Positions 1-7,285 of a stretch of DNA of 37,367 bases are shown here, in pieces. Origin of the DNA: an uncultured delta proteobacterium (lineage in GTDB: Bacteria; Bdellovibrionota_C; UBA2361; OMII01); the NCBI GenBank assembly GCA_903920005.1, contig CAIXKI010000192.1:1-37367 (forward strand), given 5' to 3'. The first letter of the stretch is position 1. Each line of letters opens with the position of its first letter. The notes under the pieces were generated by a model, which saw only the letters and a program-made list of their open reading frames with translations, did not search any database and was not told where the DNA came from. A program made the position numbers and the translations under genes.

Positions 1-33
1 TAGTTACAGCCACCCTATGCGATATCAACCACT

Positions 34-542
34 TCACCTGCTTTCGAAAACTAGAGTGCCCCAGGGGCCAGGATAGGCGGCCATGTAGATATTAAACCTA
101 CCGCCACCTGCACTGCCCCGAAGTAAAACTCCGTGGACGGTTATGTCACGCCAGCCCCGGGGCTCTCCATAAAATTCTCGTAGTCGATACTCGTGTACTG
201 AGCTTTTGTTTTTGAGGTTTGAATGTGGCGACCGTTACCTTCACAAAACGTGATGTAATCTCCTTTCAAGCAGATGAACGTGTGCGCTCTTGGCTGGATG
301 AGTGCGCCACGCTCAACGGTGCCCGAGTAGTTGACTCGCTGGTTGAGGCACTCTTCGACGTGGGCGCGACACTGAATGACTTTTGGCTCGTTTACGTTTT
401 CAGTGGTACCGATAATATCCAAGAGAATCTCGATCTGTTGGCGCAGGTTCGATCTCATATCGGGGGGCCGCGACCGCTCTGCTTCTCTGACGTCGCGGAT
501 GATTGTGGTAAATCCAAGCTCGGCCACTAACGGTGCTTCCAC
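34..542 (-). pseudogene. Hypothetical gene broken by a -1 frame change
   Basis: Product not recognised. A minus-strand frame opens with GTG at 542 and runs 124 codons to about 171. It then degenerates to a stop at 141-143. The frame one base back continues from 171 to a TGA at 34-36 and adds 45 residues that look like a genuine C-terminus: rich in Gly, aromatic and alternating hydrophobic residues, beginning YGEPRGWRDITVHG and ending GTLVFESR. The two halves join naturally at the AAAA run 171-174 (UUUU in the transcript), where UUU can be read in both frames, giving about 169 residues. This fits a one-base loss in a homopolymer: a true pseudogene, a sequencing error, or less likely programmed slippage. 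The start is uncertain; no good ribosome site precedes the GTG, and an internal ATG lies at codon 29. An opposite-strand reading frame covers 219-530 but lacks comparable support. Confidence 0.5.
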
Positions 543-596
543 CCTAATTATTGAGAAAATTTCAGGGTTGTTTAAGTTGCGTGAGGCTGTGCTGCT

Positions 597-2000
597 TTAC
601 TTAGTAGCGCGGTTGCGCTCTAGAAACTCAATCGCAGGGGCGAGGTTGCGATCGAGGGTGCGCTGGAAGTCAGCTCGCAACGACTCCAGTGAGGCCGGAG
701 TATTTCGATGTGCCTCATCGGTGAGGTGCCAGGCGGTGCAGATGACGGTGTTGAGAAGCGACGCACGCTCTTCGAAAGACTTTCCGAGCACATCGCCGAG
801 AGCGATGTATGGAGCAATGAGTCCGAAAACGGGCTTTCCTCCTCCAAGGTCCTCAGCGCACTGCTGGTAGGTTACCTCGAGGAGCGCGCGCACATCGCGG
901 TGCGTCGCAAGCGACTCTCGTTCAGAGGCGTTTAGGGAATTAACGAGGTTGCAGAGAGCCCAAGGTGATACGAACTGATAGAAAGGGAACCCAAGTTCGC
1001 GTGAGCGCTTGAGGTCGTCGCCGGCGGCGAGAAGCAGAGCGCCACTCACGGAGCGCCCCTCAGGGAGGGTGGTGACACAGCTTGCCGCATCTTCCGCCAG
1101 GAGCTTCTGTATGGTGTTCTGGAGTTTCAACAGAGTGTGCGGGTCCGACACTGACTCAAGCGAGCGTTGCTCCGATGCGCGCATCGCGTTGCTCTTCGGG
1201 CCAGGATTCAGCCGGACCGAAAACTCCGCTTCTTCCAGGCTCCGCTTTCCTGCGGCGAGGAGCGAGTCACGGTCAAAGATGCTCGGCATGGATCGGTATC
1301 CAACCATCCCGCGCAGGTGGTGGATGTAGGCGCTCGCGGGCAGTGAGGCTCGGCTCTCCCACGACAGGATAGTTTGAATCTGGACAGCGAAGTCGGGGCA
1401 TCGCTTCCCGGCCTCTATCAACTCCTTCATGAGGCCCGATTCGCGGAGTTTTCGCGTTGCCATGGCGCCGGCCCGATGGCCCAGAACCTCAAGCTCAATC
1501 GAACCGATCATGATGTCTTTTCCAACCGCTGCGCGGAGAGTGTTGGTGTCGTCGATGTGCCGCTGCTCATGCGCGACGGTCTCGCTCGCAACGATTCCCA
1601 CGAGACGAGCGGCCGGTTTTTCTGCGATTCCTGACTGGACTAGCGTCGAGATGACGGTGCGTAATCGCTCCGCATTAAGCACGATTGTGCCGTCGGCGCG
1701 AATAGTTCCGCTTTCGATAGCGTGCGGCACCAGCGCTACTCGGACCGGGCGTTCACCGAGCCCTATCGCGCCAAGTCCCTCGCGCATACCTGGCTCGATC
1801 GCTTCGGCGAGAAGGCGCTCTTGCCGCGCCCAATCCTTGTCCCACTGGAGCGAGGCCCCCGTCTTGGTAACTAGTGCCGAGTGAGGGGAGGGGGCCGTTT
1901 TGGTAGAACCGTCTTGGGCGGGTGCTCGTGAGGGTGTTGCGAGCGCTCCAAGCGCCAGCAAAGCCCCGGTAACAGCTTGTCTTACGGAGATCGAGGTCAT
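597..2000 (-). CDS. Exported protein with HExxH motif, putative zinc metallopeptidase-like
   Basis: Family not recognised. The ATG at 1998-2000 is preferred over an upstream frame extension because it is followed at once by a Sec-type signal peptide: a short N-region with one Arg, a hydrophobic stretch (TGALLALGALATPS) and an Ala-rich cleavage region ending APAQ. The mature protein, about 440 residues, would be periplasmic or surface located. HEQRH at about residues 144-148 matches the HExxH zinc signature, inside a helix-like stretch (ASETVAHEQRHIDD). Glu residues about 25 positions later (IELEVLGH) could supply a third ligand, as in gluzincins. The C-terminal half is helical with no motif I recognise. 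It stands alone between a broken gene and an intergenic region. Seen: signal peptide and HExxH. Inferred: peptidase activity; the motif occurs by chance in many proteins, so the function is tentative. Confidence 0.75.
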   Translation of the reverse strand: MTSISVRQAVTGALLALGALATPSRAPAQDGSTKTAPSPHSALVTKTGASLQWDKDWARQERLLAEAIEPGMREGLGAIGLGERPVRVALVPHAIESGTIRADGTIVLNAERLRTVISTLVQSGIAEKPAARLVGIVASETVAHEQRHIDDTNTLRAAVGKDIMIGSIELEVLGHRAGAMATRKLRESGLMKELIEAGKRCPDFAVQIQTILSWESRASLPASAYIHHLRGMVGYRSMPSIFDRDSLLAAGKRSLEEAEFSVRLNPGPKSNAMRASEQRSLESVSDPHTLLKLQNTIQKLLAEDAASCVTTLPEGRSVSGALLLAAGDDLKRSRELGFPFYQFVSPWALCNLVNSLNASERESLATHRDVRALLEVTYQQCAEDLGGGKPVFGLIAPYIALGDVLGKSFEERASLLNTVICTAWHLTDEAHRNTPASLESLRADFQRTLDRNLAPAIEFLERNRATK

Positions 2001-2455
2001 GTTGTAAGGGTATGACGGTACCGCCTCTGCATGTGAGATAAGCCCAACTATTTCTTCAGGAGGCCCCAACTATATCTCCAACTATTTCTCTCAGACACCG
2101 CGCGCAGCTCGGGTAAAGCTCTGATTAAGGAGGCTTGAGATGGGCTTATCTTCAAATAATGGCTTCCGTCTGCGTAGTTTTTGCCTAATGATTCTAGAGG
2201 GTAACCACGATTATGCATCTTCTTGGTGGCGTAACTCATCGAAATGATGAGAACTCTTGGGCGAATTGCGCCTTAAAAGAAGCGGTAAAAAGGGTCCGTC
2301 GAGAGCCTTCGGAGAGCTCGGTGAAACGAGTTGAAGGCGAGGAACTCCCGAGGTGTATCCCAGGAGATGTGAAATGTGTGACAGGACTTTTTACCACCCT
2401 ATGGGGATACGGACTCGAGAGTTGCCATGTATGACTTTTTAAACGCGAGCGCATC
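2001..2455. other. Gene-free interval upstream of rfbF
   Basis: 455 bases between the divergently transcribed exported protein and rfbF. Short reading frames on both strands (minus 2048-2239, plus 2213-2434) lack ribosome sites and recognisable products. The right half, 2284-2395, holds a nested inverted-repeat structure listed separately. No convincing sigma-70 promoter could be picked, although the rfbF operon must start here or further left. Confidence 0.6.
2284..2395 (+). ncRNA. Candidate structured RNA / 5' leader of rfbF
   Basis: Outer arms GGTAAAAAGGGTCC (2284-2297) and GGACTTTTTACC (2384-2395) pair over 12 bp with a two-base GG bulge. Inside, GCCTTC (2305-2310) pairs with GAAGGC (2333-2338). 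Stacked within that, AGCTCG (2315-2320) pairs with CGAGTT (2327-2332; one G-U) around the loop GTGAAA. This gives a second 12-bp stem with a one-sided GGAG bulge. CTCC/GGAG in the 3' part could form a third stem. The element ends 60 bases before the rfbF start. It matches no riboswitch or ribozyme consensus I can recall. Strand is assigned from the downstream operon. It may be a regulatory leader or a small RNA. Confidence 0.4.
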
Positions 2456-3232
2456 ATGAAGGCAGTTATATTAGCGGGTGGGTTCGGCACGCGCTTATCA
2501 GAGGAGACTAGTCTCGTCCCGAAGCCGATGATTCAGATCGGTGGCAAGCCGATCTTGTGGCACATCCTAAAGCTCTACTCTTCTCACGGGATAAACGATT
2601 TTATTATCTGTCTCGGATATAAGGGATACGTCATCAAAGAGTATTTCGCGAACTATTTTCTTCACACCTCTGACGTGACCTTTGATATGCGCGACAACCG
2701 TATGCATGTCCATCAAAAACACGCGGAGCCATGGCAGATTACGCTGATCGATACCGGGGATAACACGGGAACGGGCGGGCGTTTAAGGCGAGTCGCGCGG
2801 TATCTCGAACCTTCGGAGCCTTTCTGTTTTACCTATGGCGACGGGTTGTCAGATCTGGACGTTAGTTCAGAGCTCCAATTTCATAAGCAGCACAACAAGC
2901 TCGTCACGCTGTGTTCTGTTCAACCTCCCGGTCGATACGGTGCGATCGTTACGAACGGGAAGAACGAGGTAGTTGGCTTTCAGGAGAAGCCCGCAGGTGA
3001 TGGTGGATGGATAAATGGTGGTTTCTTCGTCTTACAGCCGGAGGCTATTGAATTTATCGAAGGGGACGAAGAGTCGTGGGAGTTTCATACCCTTCCAAAG
3101 ATCGCCGCACGAAATCAGATACGTGCCTATGAGCATCACGGATTCTGGCACGCTATGGACACCCTGCGAGATAAGATCAATCTGGAAGAGCTGTGGAAAA
3201 AGGGCGATGCCCCGTGGAGAATTTGGAAGTGA
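2456..3232 (+). CDS. rfbF: Glucose-1-phosphate cytidylyltransferase
   Basis: Transfers CMP from CTP to alpha-D-glucose-1-phosphate, giving CDP-glucose, the first step of CDP-deoxysugar synthesis in the cytoplasm. The 258-residue length is normal for RfbF. The nucleotidyltransferase signature GGFGTRL lies at residues 8-14, followed by KPM at 23-25. Other conserved segments are DTGDNTGTGGRLRR, FTYGDGLSDLD and the Gly-rich WINGGFFVLQPE. It heads a tight cluster: the next gene (rfbG) begins on its stop codon, then an epimerase and a glycosyltransferase follow. The ribosome site is weak (GAGCGC close to the ATG). A potential structured leader lies immediately upstream. The identification is firm. 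Confidence 0.97.
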   Translation: MKAVILAGGFGTRLSEETSLVPKPMIQIGGKPILWHILKLYSSHGINDFIICLGYKGYVIKEYFANYFLHTSDVTFDMRDNRMHVHQKHAEPWQITLIDTGDNTGTGGRLRRVARYLEPSEPFCFTYGDGLSDLDVSSELQFHKQHNKLVTLCSVQPPGRYGAIVTNGKNEVVGFQEKPAGDGGWINGGFFVLQPEAIEFIEGDEESWEFHTLPKIAARNQIRAYEHHGFWHAMDTLRDKINLEELWKKGDAPWRIWK

Positions 3233-4299
3233 TCAATCCAGGATTCTGGCAGAACAAGAGTGTTTTCATTACGGGGCACACCGGTTTTAAGGGATCGTGG
3301 TTATCAATCTGGTTAACGAGCTTGGGTGCCAAGGTGCACGGGTATTCTTTGGCGCCTCCTACAGACCCCAGTCTTTTTGAGGTGGCTGGCGTTGCCTCCT
3401 TTATTTCCAACCACACGATAGGCGATGTTCGAGATCGCGCAGCCTTGGAGCGCGCAATCGATCGAGCAAGGCCTGATATTATCCTGCATCTCGCCGCGCA
3501 GCCGCTTGTGCGGCAGGCATACGTTGACCCAGTTTTTACGCTGGAGACTAACGTCATAGGAACCATGAATCTCCTTGAGTGCGCTAGGGTGTGCGACGGC
3601 GTGAAAGCGATAGTCAATGTCACCACCGACAAGTGTTACGAAAACAAGGAGTCCTTGAGGCCCTATCGAGAGACGGATGAGCTCGGTGGATTCGATGTCT
3701 ACTCGGCAAGTAAGGCGTGTAGCGAACTCGTAACGGGCGCGTACCGCAGGTCCTTTCTCGCCGAGAGTGGGAAATATGTTGCCACGGCCAGAGCAGGGAA
3801 CGTCATCGGTGGGGGGGATTGGTCCGTTGATCGATTAATCCCTGACTTTCTTCGAGCCCTAGATGTGGGAGCGACGTTGCGCATTCGTTATCCGGATTCC
3901 GTGCGACCGTGGCAGCACGTATTGGAAGTTCTCTCGGGATATATGTTGGTCGCGGAGCGATTATATAGTGATGGTGCCGCGTTTGCGGGCCCGTGGAATT
4001 TTGGTCCAAGAGATTCCGACTGTAAGTCTGTGGGATGGATAGTGGAGCACCTTTGCTCGATCTTCCCGGGGGGCACGTGGGCATTGGATGGGGCTCCAAA
4101 GCCTCATGAGGCTCATTTGCTCACTCTTGACGCCAGTAAGGCGCACAGGGAGCTTGGGTGGTCTTCTGTTTGGGATCTCCCCGAGGCTCTCTCGAAAACC
4201 GTTTTGTGGCACAAAGCGTGGCGAGAACAGAGAGGTATGCTTCAGGTCTCGCTTTCGCAGATTCAGAGTTTCGTCGCTGACGGACGAGGGGCCGTATGA
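3229..4299 (+). CDS. rfbG: CDP-glucose 4,6-dehydratase
   Basis: NAD-dependent short-chain dehydrogenase/reductase that converts CDP-glucose to CDP-4-keto-6-deoxy-D-glucose. The GTG at 3229 is preferred. It overlaps the rfbF stop as GTGA, has GGAG nine bases upstream, and gives the usual family N-terminus (MINPGFWQNKSVFITGHTGFKG). In-frame GTG codons at 3193 and 3214 would lengthen it by 12 or 5 residues. From 3229 the protein has 356 residues, with the Rossmann loop GHTGFKG at 16-22, HLAAQPLVRQAY near 87-98, TTDKCYE at 132-138, and catalytic Tyr158 and Lys162 in YSASK. The 3' end overlaps the next gene as ATGA. The identification is firm; only the start is open. Confidence 0.95.
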   Translation: MINPGFWQNKSVFITGHTGFKGSWLSIWLTSLGAKVHGYSLAPPTDPSLFEVAGVASFISNHTIGDVRDRAALERAIDRARPDIILHLAAQPLVRQAYVDPVFTLETNVIGTMNLLECARVCDGVKAIVNVTTDKCYENKESLRPYRETDELGGFDVYSASKACSELVTGAYRRSFLAESGKYVATARAGNVIGGGDWSVDRLIPDFLRALDVGATLRIRYPDSVRPWQHVLEVLSGYMLVAERLYSDGAAFAGPWNFGPRDSDCKSVGWIVEHLCSIFPGGTWALDGAPKPHEAHLLTLDASKAHRELGWSSVWDLPEALSKTVLWHKAWREQRGMLQVSLSQIQSFVADGRGAV

Positions 4300-4877
4300 G
4301 CGACCGATTCGTGATAGAGGAGACTCCCTTAGATGGGCTGAAGGTCATCCAGAGGAATTACGTTGGCGACACTCGGGGCTTTTTCGAGCGTCTCTTCTGT
4401 TCGAGTGACCTTGAGCCGCTCATGAAACACCGCAGGATTGCGCAGATTAATCAATCTCTCACCCATGATGTAGGAGCGGTTCGTGGCATGCATTTTCAGC
4501 ATCCCCCTTATGCCGAGACGAAGATCGTGACCTGCACGAAGGGTGAGCTTTTTGATGTTGCTGTTGACGTGCGTTCATCATCGCCCACATTTCTTCAGTG
4601 GTTCGGTATTCGACTTTCGGAAGAGAATCATACGAGCTTGTTGATTCCCGAGGGGTTTGCCCACGGCTTTCAGGTGCTCCGACCAGATAGCCAGATCCTC
4701 TATTTTCACTCGGCGCCGTATCACAAAGACGCGGAGGGGGGGCTCAACGCGCTCGATCCCCGCGTTGCCATAGCTTGGCCCCTTGCAGTAGGCTCAAGAT
4801 CGGAGCGAGACGCGCGACATCCGATGCTTGGTGATTCCTTCTCGGGAATCTCGTTGTCGGCTGAGGTGTCTGTGTAA
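4296..4877 (+). CDS. dTDP-4-dehydrorhamnose 3,5-epimerase-like (RmlC family), probably CDP-sugar epimerase
   Basis: Cupin-fold epimerase of the RmlC/RfbC family, 193 residues. Visible family features are DTRGFFERLF (25-34), RGMHFQ with the catalytic-base His66, Lys76 (ETKIV), FAHGF (121-125) and a Tyr-containing PYHKDAEGG segment (141-149). Known RmlC enzymes epimerise C3 and C5 of dTDP-4-keto-6-deoxyglucose. Here the gene is translationally coupled (ATGA overlap) to the CDP-glucose 4,6-dehydratase, and no dTDP-sugar genes are in the window. A CDP-4-keto-6-deoxyhexose is therefore the more likely substrate, by inference. No rfbH/ddhC (3-dehydratase) and no dedicated 4-ketoreductase are present nearby, so the end product is unknown. 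Confidence 0.88.
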   Translation: MSDRFVIEETPLDGLKVIQRNYVGDTRGFFERLFCSSDLEPLMKHRRIAQINQSLTHDVGAVRGMHFQHPPYAETKIVTCTKGELFDVAVDVRSSSPTFLQWFGIRLSEENHTSLLIPEGFAHGFQVLRPDSQILYFHSAPYHKDAEGGLNALDPRVAIAWPLAVGSRSERDARHPMLGDSFSGISLSAEVSV

Positions 4878-4971
4878 GCCCGTTTTGTGAAAGACAAGAG
4901 TATTTCTAGGGTACGCTCCGCTGTCGCTAAAAAGGTCTCAATTAAAAAGTCGCTAGTAGGCATCGCATCGT

Positions 4972-5934
4972 ATGAGCAAGATAGTCGTCTATACAGGGGT
5001 CTACAACGAGATCCGGTTTGTGGATCAGATGATTCAGTCAGTGTTGAATCAGACCCATTCCGACTTTGATTTTTATATCTCTGATAATTATTCGACGGAT
5101 GGAACCTCCGATGTCGTCAGGCACTATGCCTCTTTGGATCGTCGAATAAAGGTCATCTCGCCGCCATCCCACCTGAGCTCGCTCGATCATGGGCAGTTCC
5201 TTATAACGTATCTTAAAGGGACGCCGTGTTCAGCGGCTCAGTTTCTCGGTGGGCACGACCTCATCAGCGCTGATTACCTGGAGAAAATGCTAGAGGGGCT
5301 TAATCAGAATCCTACCGCCGCGATAGCGTATCCGAAAAACGCGTATGAGATAGACCACGACAATAAGATTATAAAAAAGTGGGGGAGCTCTCCGCAAACA
5401 ATAGGGGTTCCGCAACCTTTTAAGACGATCATGACCCTTTTAACGTTAACCTATAACGTTCCGTTATATGGTTTGTGGCGGTATGAGGTGTTTAAGCGAA
5501 TCGAGAATCACCCGCGATGTATCGGTGGCGATCACCTCTTTGTCGCGTATGCCACATGTCTTGGAGACCTTGTAGAGATCTCCGAAGGGGGGCTCTTTCT
5601 TCGACAGGCGACAGGCGTCGGGGATATCAATACGTATCAAGAGAAGCACCTCGGTTCTGTAAGAAATACGGGAGAGGATTTCATTCATCAATTGAAGCTC
5701 CTCTCTGAGATGATCGATACGATCAGTCAGGCACAGTCCCCGGAGATGCGCGACGCGATTCGAGCGAGCGCGATCCTCATGTACATCAGCAGGCACAGTT
5801 ACTATGTCACAAAAGAGGAGGACCGCCGTCGTCTCTTCTTAGACCCGACCATTTCAGCCGTGATAAACGTGCTCGTTGAGTCGGGCGGAGTGCTTCGAAC
5901 TATGTTAGACCAATTTAAGCCACCAGCGAGCTAG
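4972..5934 (+). CDS. Family 2 glycosyltransferase
   Basis: GT-A fold glycosyltransferase (GT2), 320 residues. The N-terminus VVYTGVYNEIRFVDQMIQSV and the DNYSTDGTSD segment (about 38-47) are the usual nucleotide-sugar binding elements. GGHDLISADY (about 94-103) occupies the position of the metal-binding DxD loop, with the first Asp replaced by Gly, so metal binding may differ. There is no membrane segment, so it probably acts at the cytoplasmic face on a lipid- or polymer-linked acceptor. It lies 94 bases after the epimerase gene on the same strand, so it is likely part of the same glycan cluster. A terminator-like hairpin overlaps its stop. Donor and acceptor cannot be deduced. Confidence 0.85.
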   Translation: MSKIVVYTGVYNEIRFVDQMIQSVLNQTHSDFDFYISDNYSTDGTSDVVRHYASLDRRIKVISPPSHLSSLDHGQFLITYLKGTPCSAAQFLGGHDLISADYLEKMLEGLNQNPTAAIAYPKNAYEIDHDNKIIKKWGSSPQTIGVPQPFKTIMTLLTLTYNVPLYGLWRYEVFKRIENHPRCIGGDHLFVAYATCLGDLVEISEGGLFLRQATGVGDINTYQEKHLGSVRNTGEDFIHQLKLLSEMIDTISQAQSPEMRDAIRASAILMYISRHSYYVTKEEDRRRLFLDPTISAVINVLVESGGVLRTMLDQFKPPAS

Positions 5935-5951
5935 CTCTGAGCTCCCTTTTT
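5928..5951 (+). terminator. Terminator-like hairpin after the polysaccharide cluster
   Basis: GAGCT (5928-5932) pairs with AGCTC (5940-5944) around a seven-base loop, followed by CC and five T residues (5947-5951). It overlaps the GT2 stop codon and lies between convergent genes. The stem is only five pairs, so strength is doubtful. Confidence 0.4.
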
Positions 5952-5971
5952 CGCGATAGGTCCCTCTCTGA

Positions 5972-7135
5972 CTATGCGTCTATCCGCTTGTCGTCTGAAA
6001 GCCACGGATTGTGAATGTGCTCTGAATAAGCACAGTGCTTCGAGCCGTTTGACTTTTCGCACAGCGCGACGATCTTTTCGATGACGAGTTCCCAACGAAA
6101 ATTCAGGGCCGCATAAGCGGAGGCGTTAGACGACATCTGCGCGAGTCTGATGGGATTAGAGAGGAGATTATTAAGGGCGCCGGTGAGCGCCTGCTGAGAA
6201 ACCTCATCAACTACAAAGCCGGTTTCGTTGTGCGCGATACCCTCCGGAAGGCCTCCCATTTTGAAGGCGACAACGGGGGCGCCGCATGCTTGAGCTTCAA
6301 GAGAGGTAAGTGGATAGGGATCGAACCAGATCGATGGAACCACACAGATTCCTGAACGCCGGAAGCCAGCAGCGATCTCTTGCTGACTCTTCTTTCCATG
6401 AAAGGTGATTCCAGGGACGGTCGCCGCCAGATTTGTGATGTCGAGATATTCGTCACGGGACCAGAGAGAGGAGCTGCCAAACACTTCAAGCTCAAGGTCC
6501 GGAAACTTAGCTTTAAGCTCGATGTATGATCCGATCAATACGTGGAGTCCTTTGTCAGGGACAAGGGCCCCTGAGAATACGAGGCGTCGAGGCGCGCGAA
6601 CCTCCTCGGGTTTCGGCGAGAATATGGAAAAATCCACTCCGTTGTGAATTACGGTCATCTTGTGGGCTGGAGCCCCTTCGCTTACGAGTTTCTCTTTTTG
6701 GGAATGAGATACGCAGAGAATTTCGTCGCAGACCTGCTCTAAAACATCTGGTTTTAATCCTGTGTCTCCGGTGCAACGGTCGTGCGTGACGAGTAGTCGC
6801 CTAACGCAACGCTCTCGTCGACGAGACATGAGAATTGCGAATGCTTTTCCGGCGGCGATTAAAACATACTTCCCTTGAGTGTCCGCCCAATCGAGAGCTC
6901 GATCGATGTCGTAACTGGAACCAAGATCGATGAAATGAACTCCTCGATCGCGGGTGATTGGGTGTTTCAGTCGCGCGGCGATCGCGACGTTTCTTCCAGA
7001 CGCAGCAAGATATCGAGCTTGGTTGAGTGTTGCCATCTCAGCTCCGCTATTCGGGCCTGTTGGATCGAGCGGATGGTCGGTATGAACGATGAGGTAGGTC
7101 GGTGGACTCGGGCGAGGGGCGTTCATGACTATCAT
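5972..7135 (-). CDS. Family 4 glycosyltransferase (GT-B fold)
   Basis: A 387-residue glycosyltransferase of the GT4/RfaB type. The N-terminal half has HTDHPLDPTGPNSGAE, resembling the acceptor-side loop of GT-B enzymes. The middle has CVSHSQKEKLVSEGAP and VIHNGVDFSIF, typical of the domain boundary. The C-terminal donor domain has VFSGALVPDKGLHVLI and EAQACGAPVVAFKMGGLPEGI, the EAxACGxPVVA motif binding the nucleotide sugar. Two ATG codons (7135 and 7126) are possible starts; neither has a clear ribosome site. It converges on the GT2 gene, so it is a separate transcript but probably belongs to the same surface-glycan pathway. The specific sugar is unknown. Confidence 0.9.
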   Translation of the reverse strand: MIVMNAPRPSPPTYLIVHTDHPLDPTGPNSGAEMATLNQARYLAASGRNVAIAARLKHPITRDRGVHFIDLGSSYDIDRALDWADTQGKYVLIAAGKAFAILMSRRRERCVRRLLVTHDRCTGDTGLKPDVLEQVCDEILCVSHSQKEKLVSEGAPAHKMTVIHNGVDFSIFSPKPEEVRAPRRLVFSGALVPDKGLHVLIGSYIELKAKFPDLELEVFGSSSLWSRDEYLDITNLAATVPGITFHGKKSQQEIAAGFRRSGICVVPSIWFDPYPLTSLEAQACGAPVVAFKMGGLPEGIAHNETGFVVDEVSQQALTGALNNLLSNPIRLAQMSSNASAYAALNFRWELVIEKIVALCEKSNGSKHCAYSEHIHNPWLSDDKRIDA

Positions 7136-7285
7136 AGGCGAGCTCGGTTCTTCCGACGGGAAGAGAGGCTAAGTAATTACCCCTTTAAGATGAGTTTTCG
7201 AGGGCGCCCGGTTCGCTGAAAAAAGTCTGTAATATTGTGAGTGTAGGGCATTTTGGATGGGCCAATCGCCACAAAAAGCAGAGTT

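Noticed and set aside
171-174. Programmed -1 frameshifting at UUUU
   Set aside because: The site lacks the X XXY YYZ heptamer, so a mutation or sequencing slip is likelier.
219-530. Plus-strand reading frame opposite the broken hypothetical gene
   Set aside because: TTG start, no recognisable family, and the minus-strand pair of frames gives a more convincing joined protein.
2048-2239. 63-codon minus-strand frame upstream of the HExxH gene
   Set aside because: No ribosome site or recognised motif; overlaps the intergenic region only.
2213-2434. 73-codon plus-strand frame ahead of rfbF
   Set aside because: Covers the nested stems, which explain the sequence better; no ribosome site or family.
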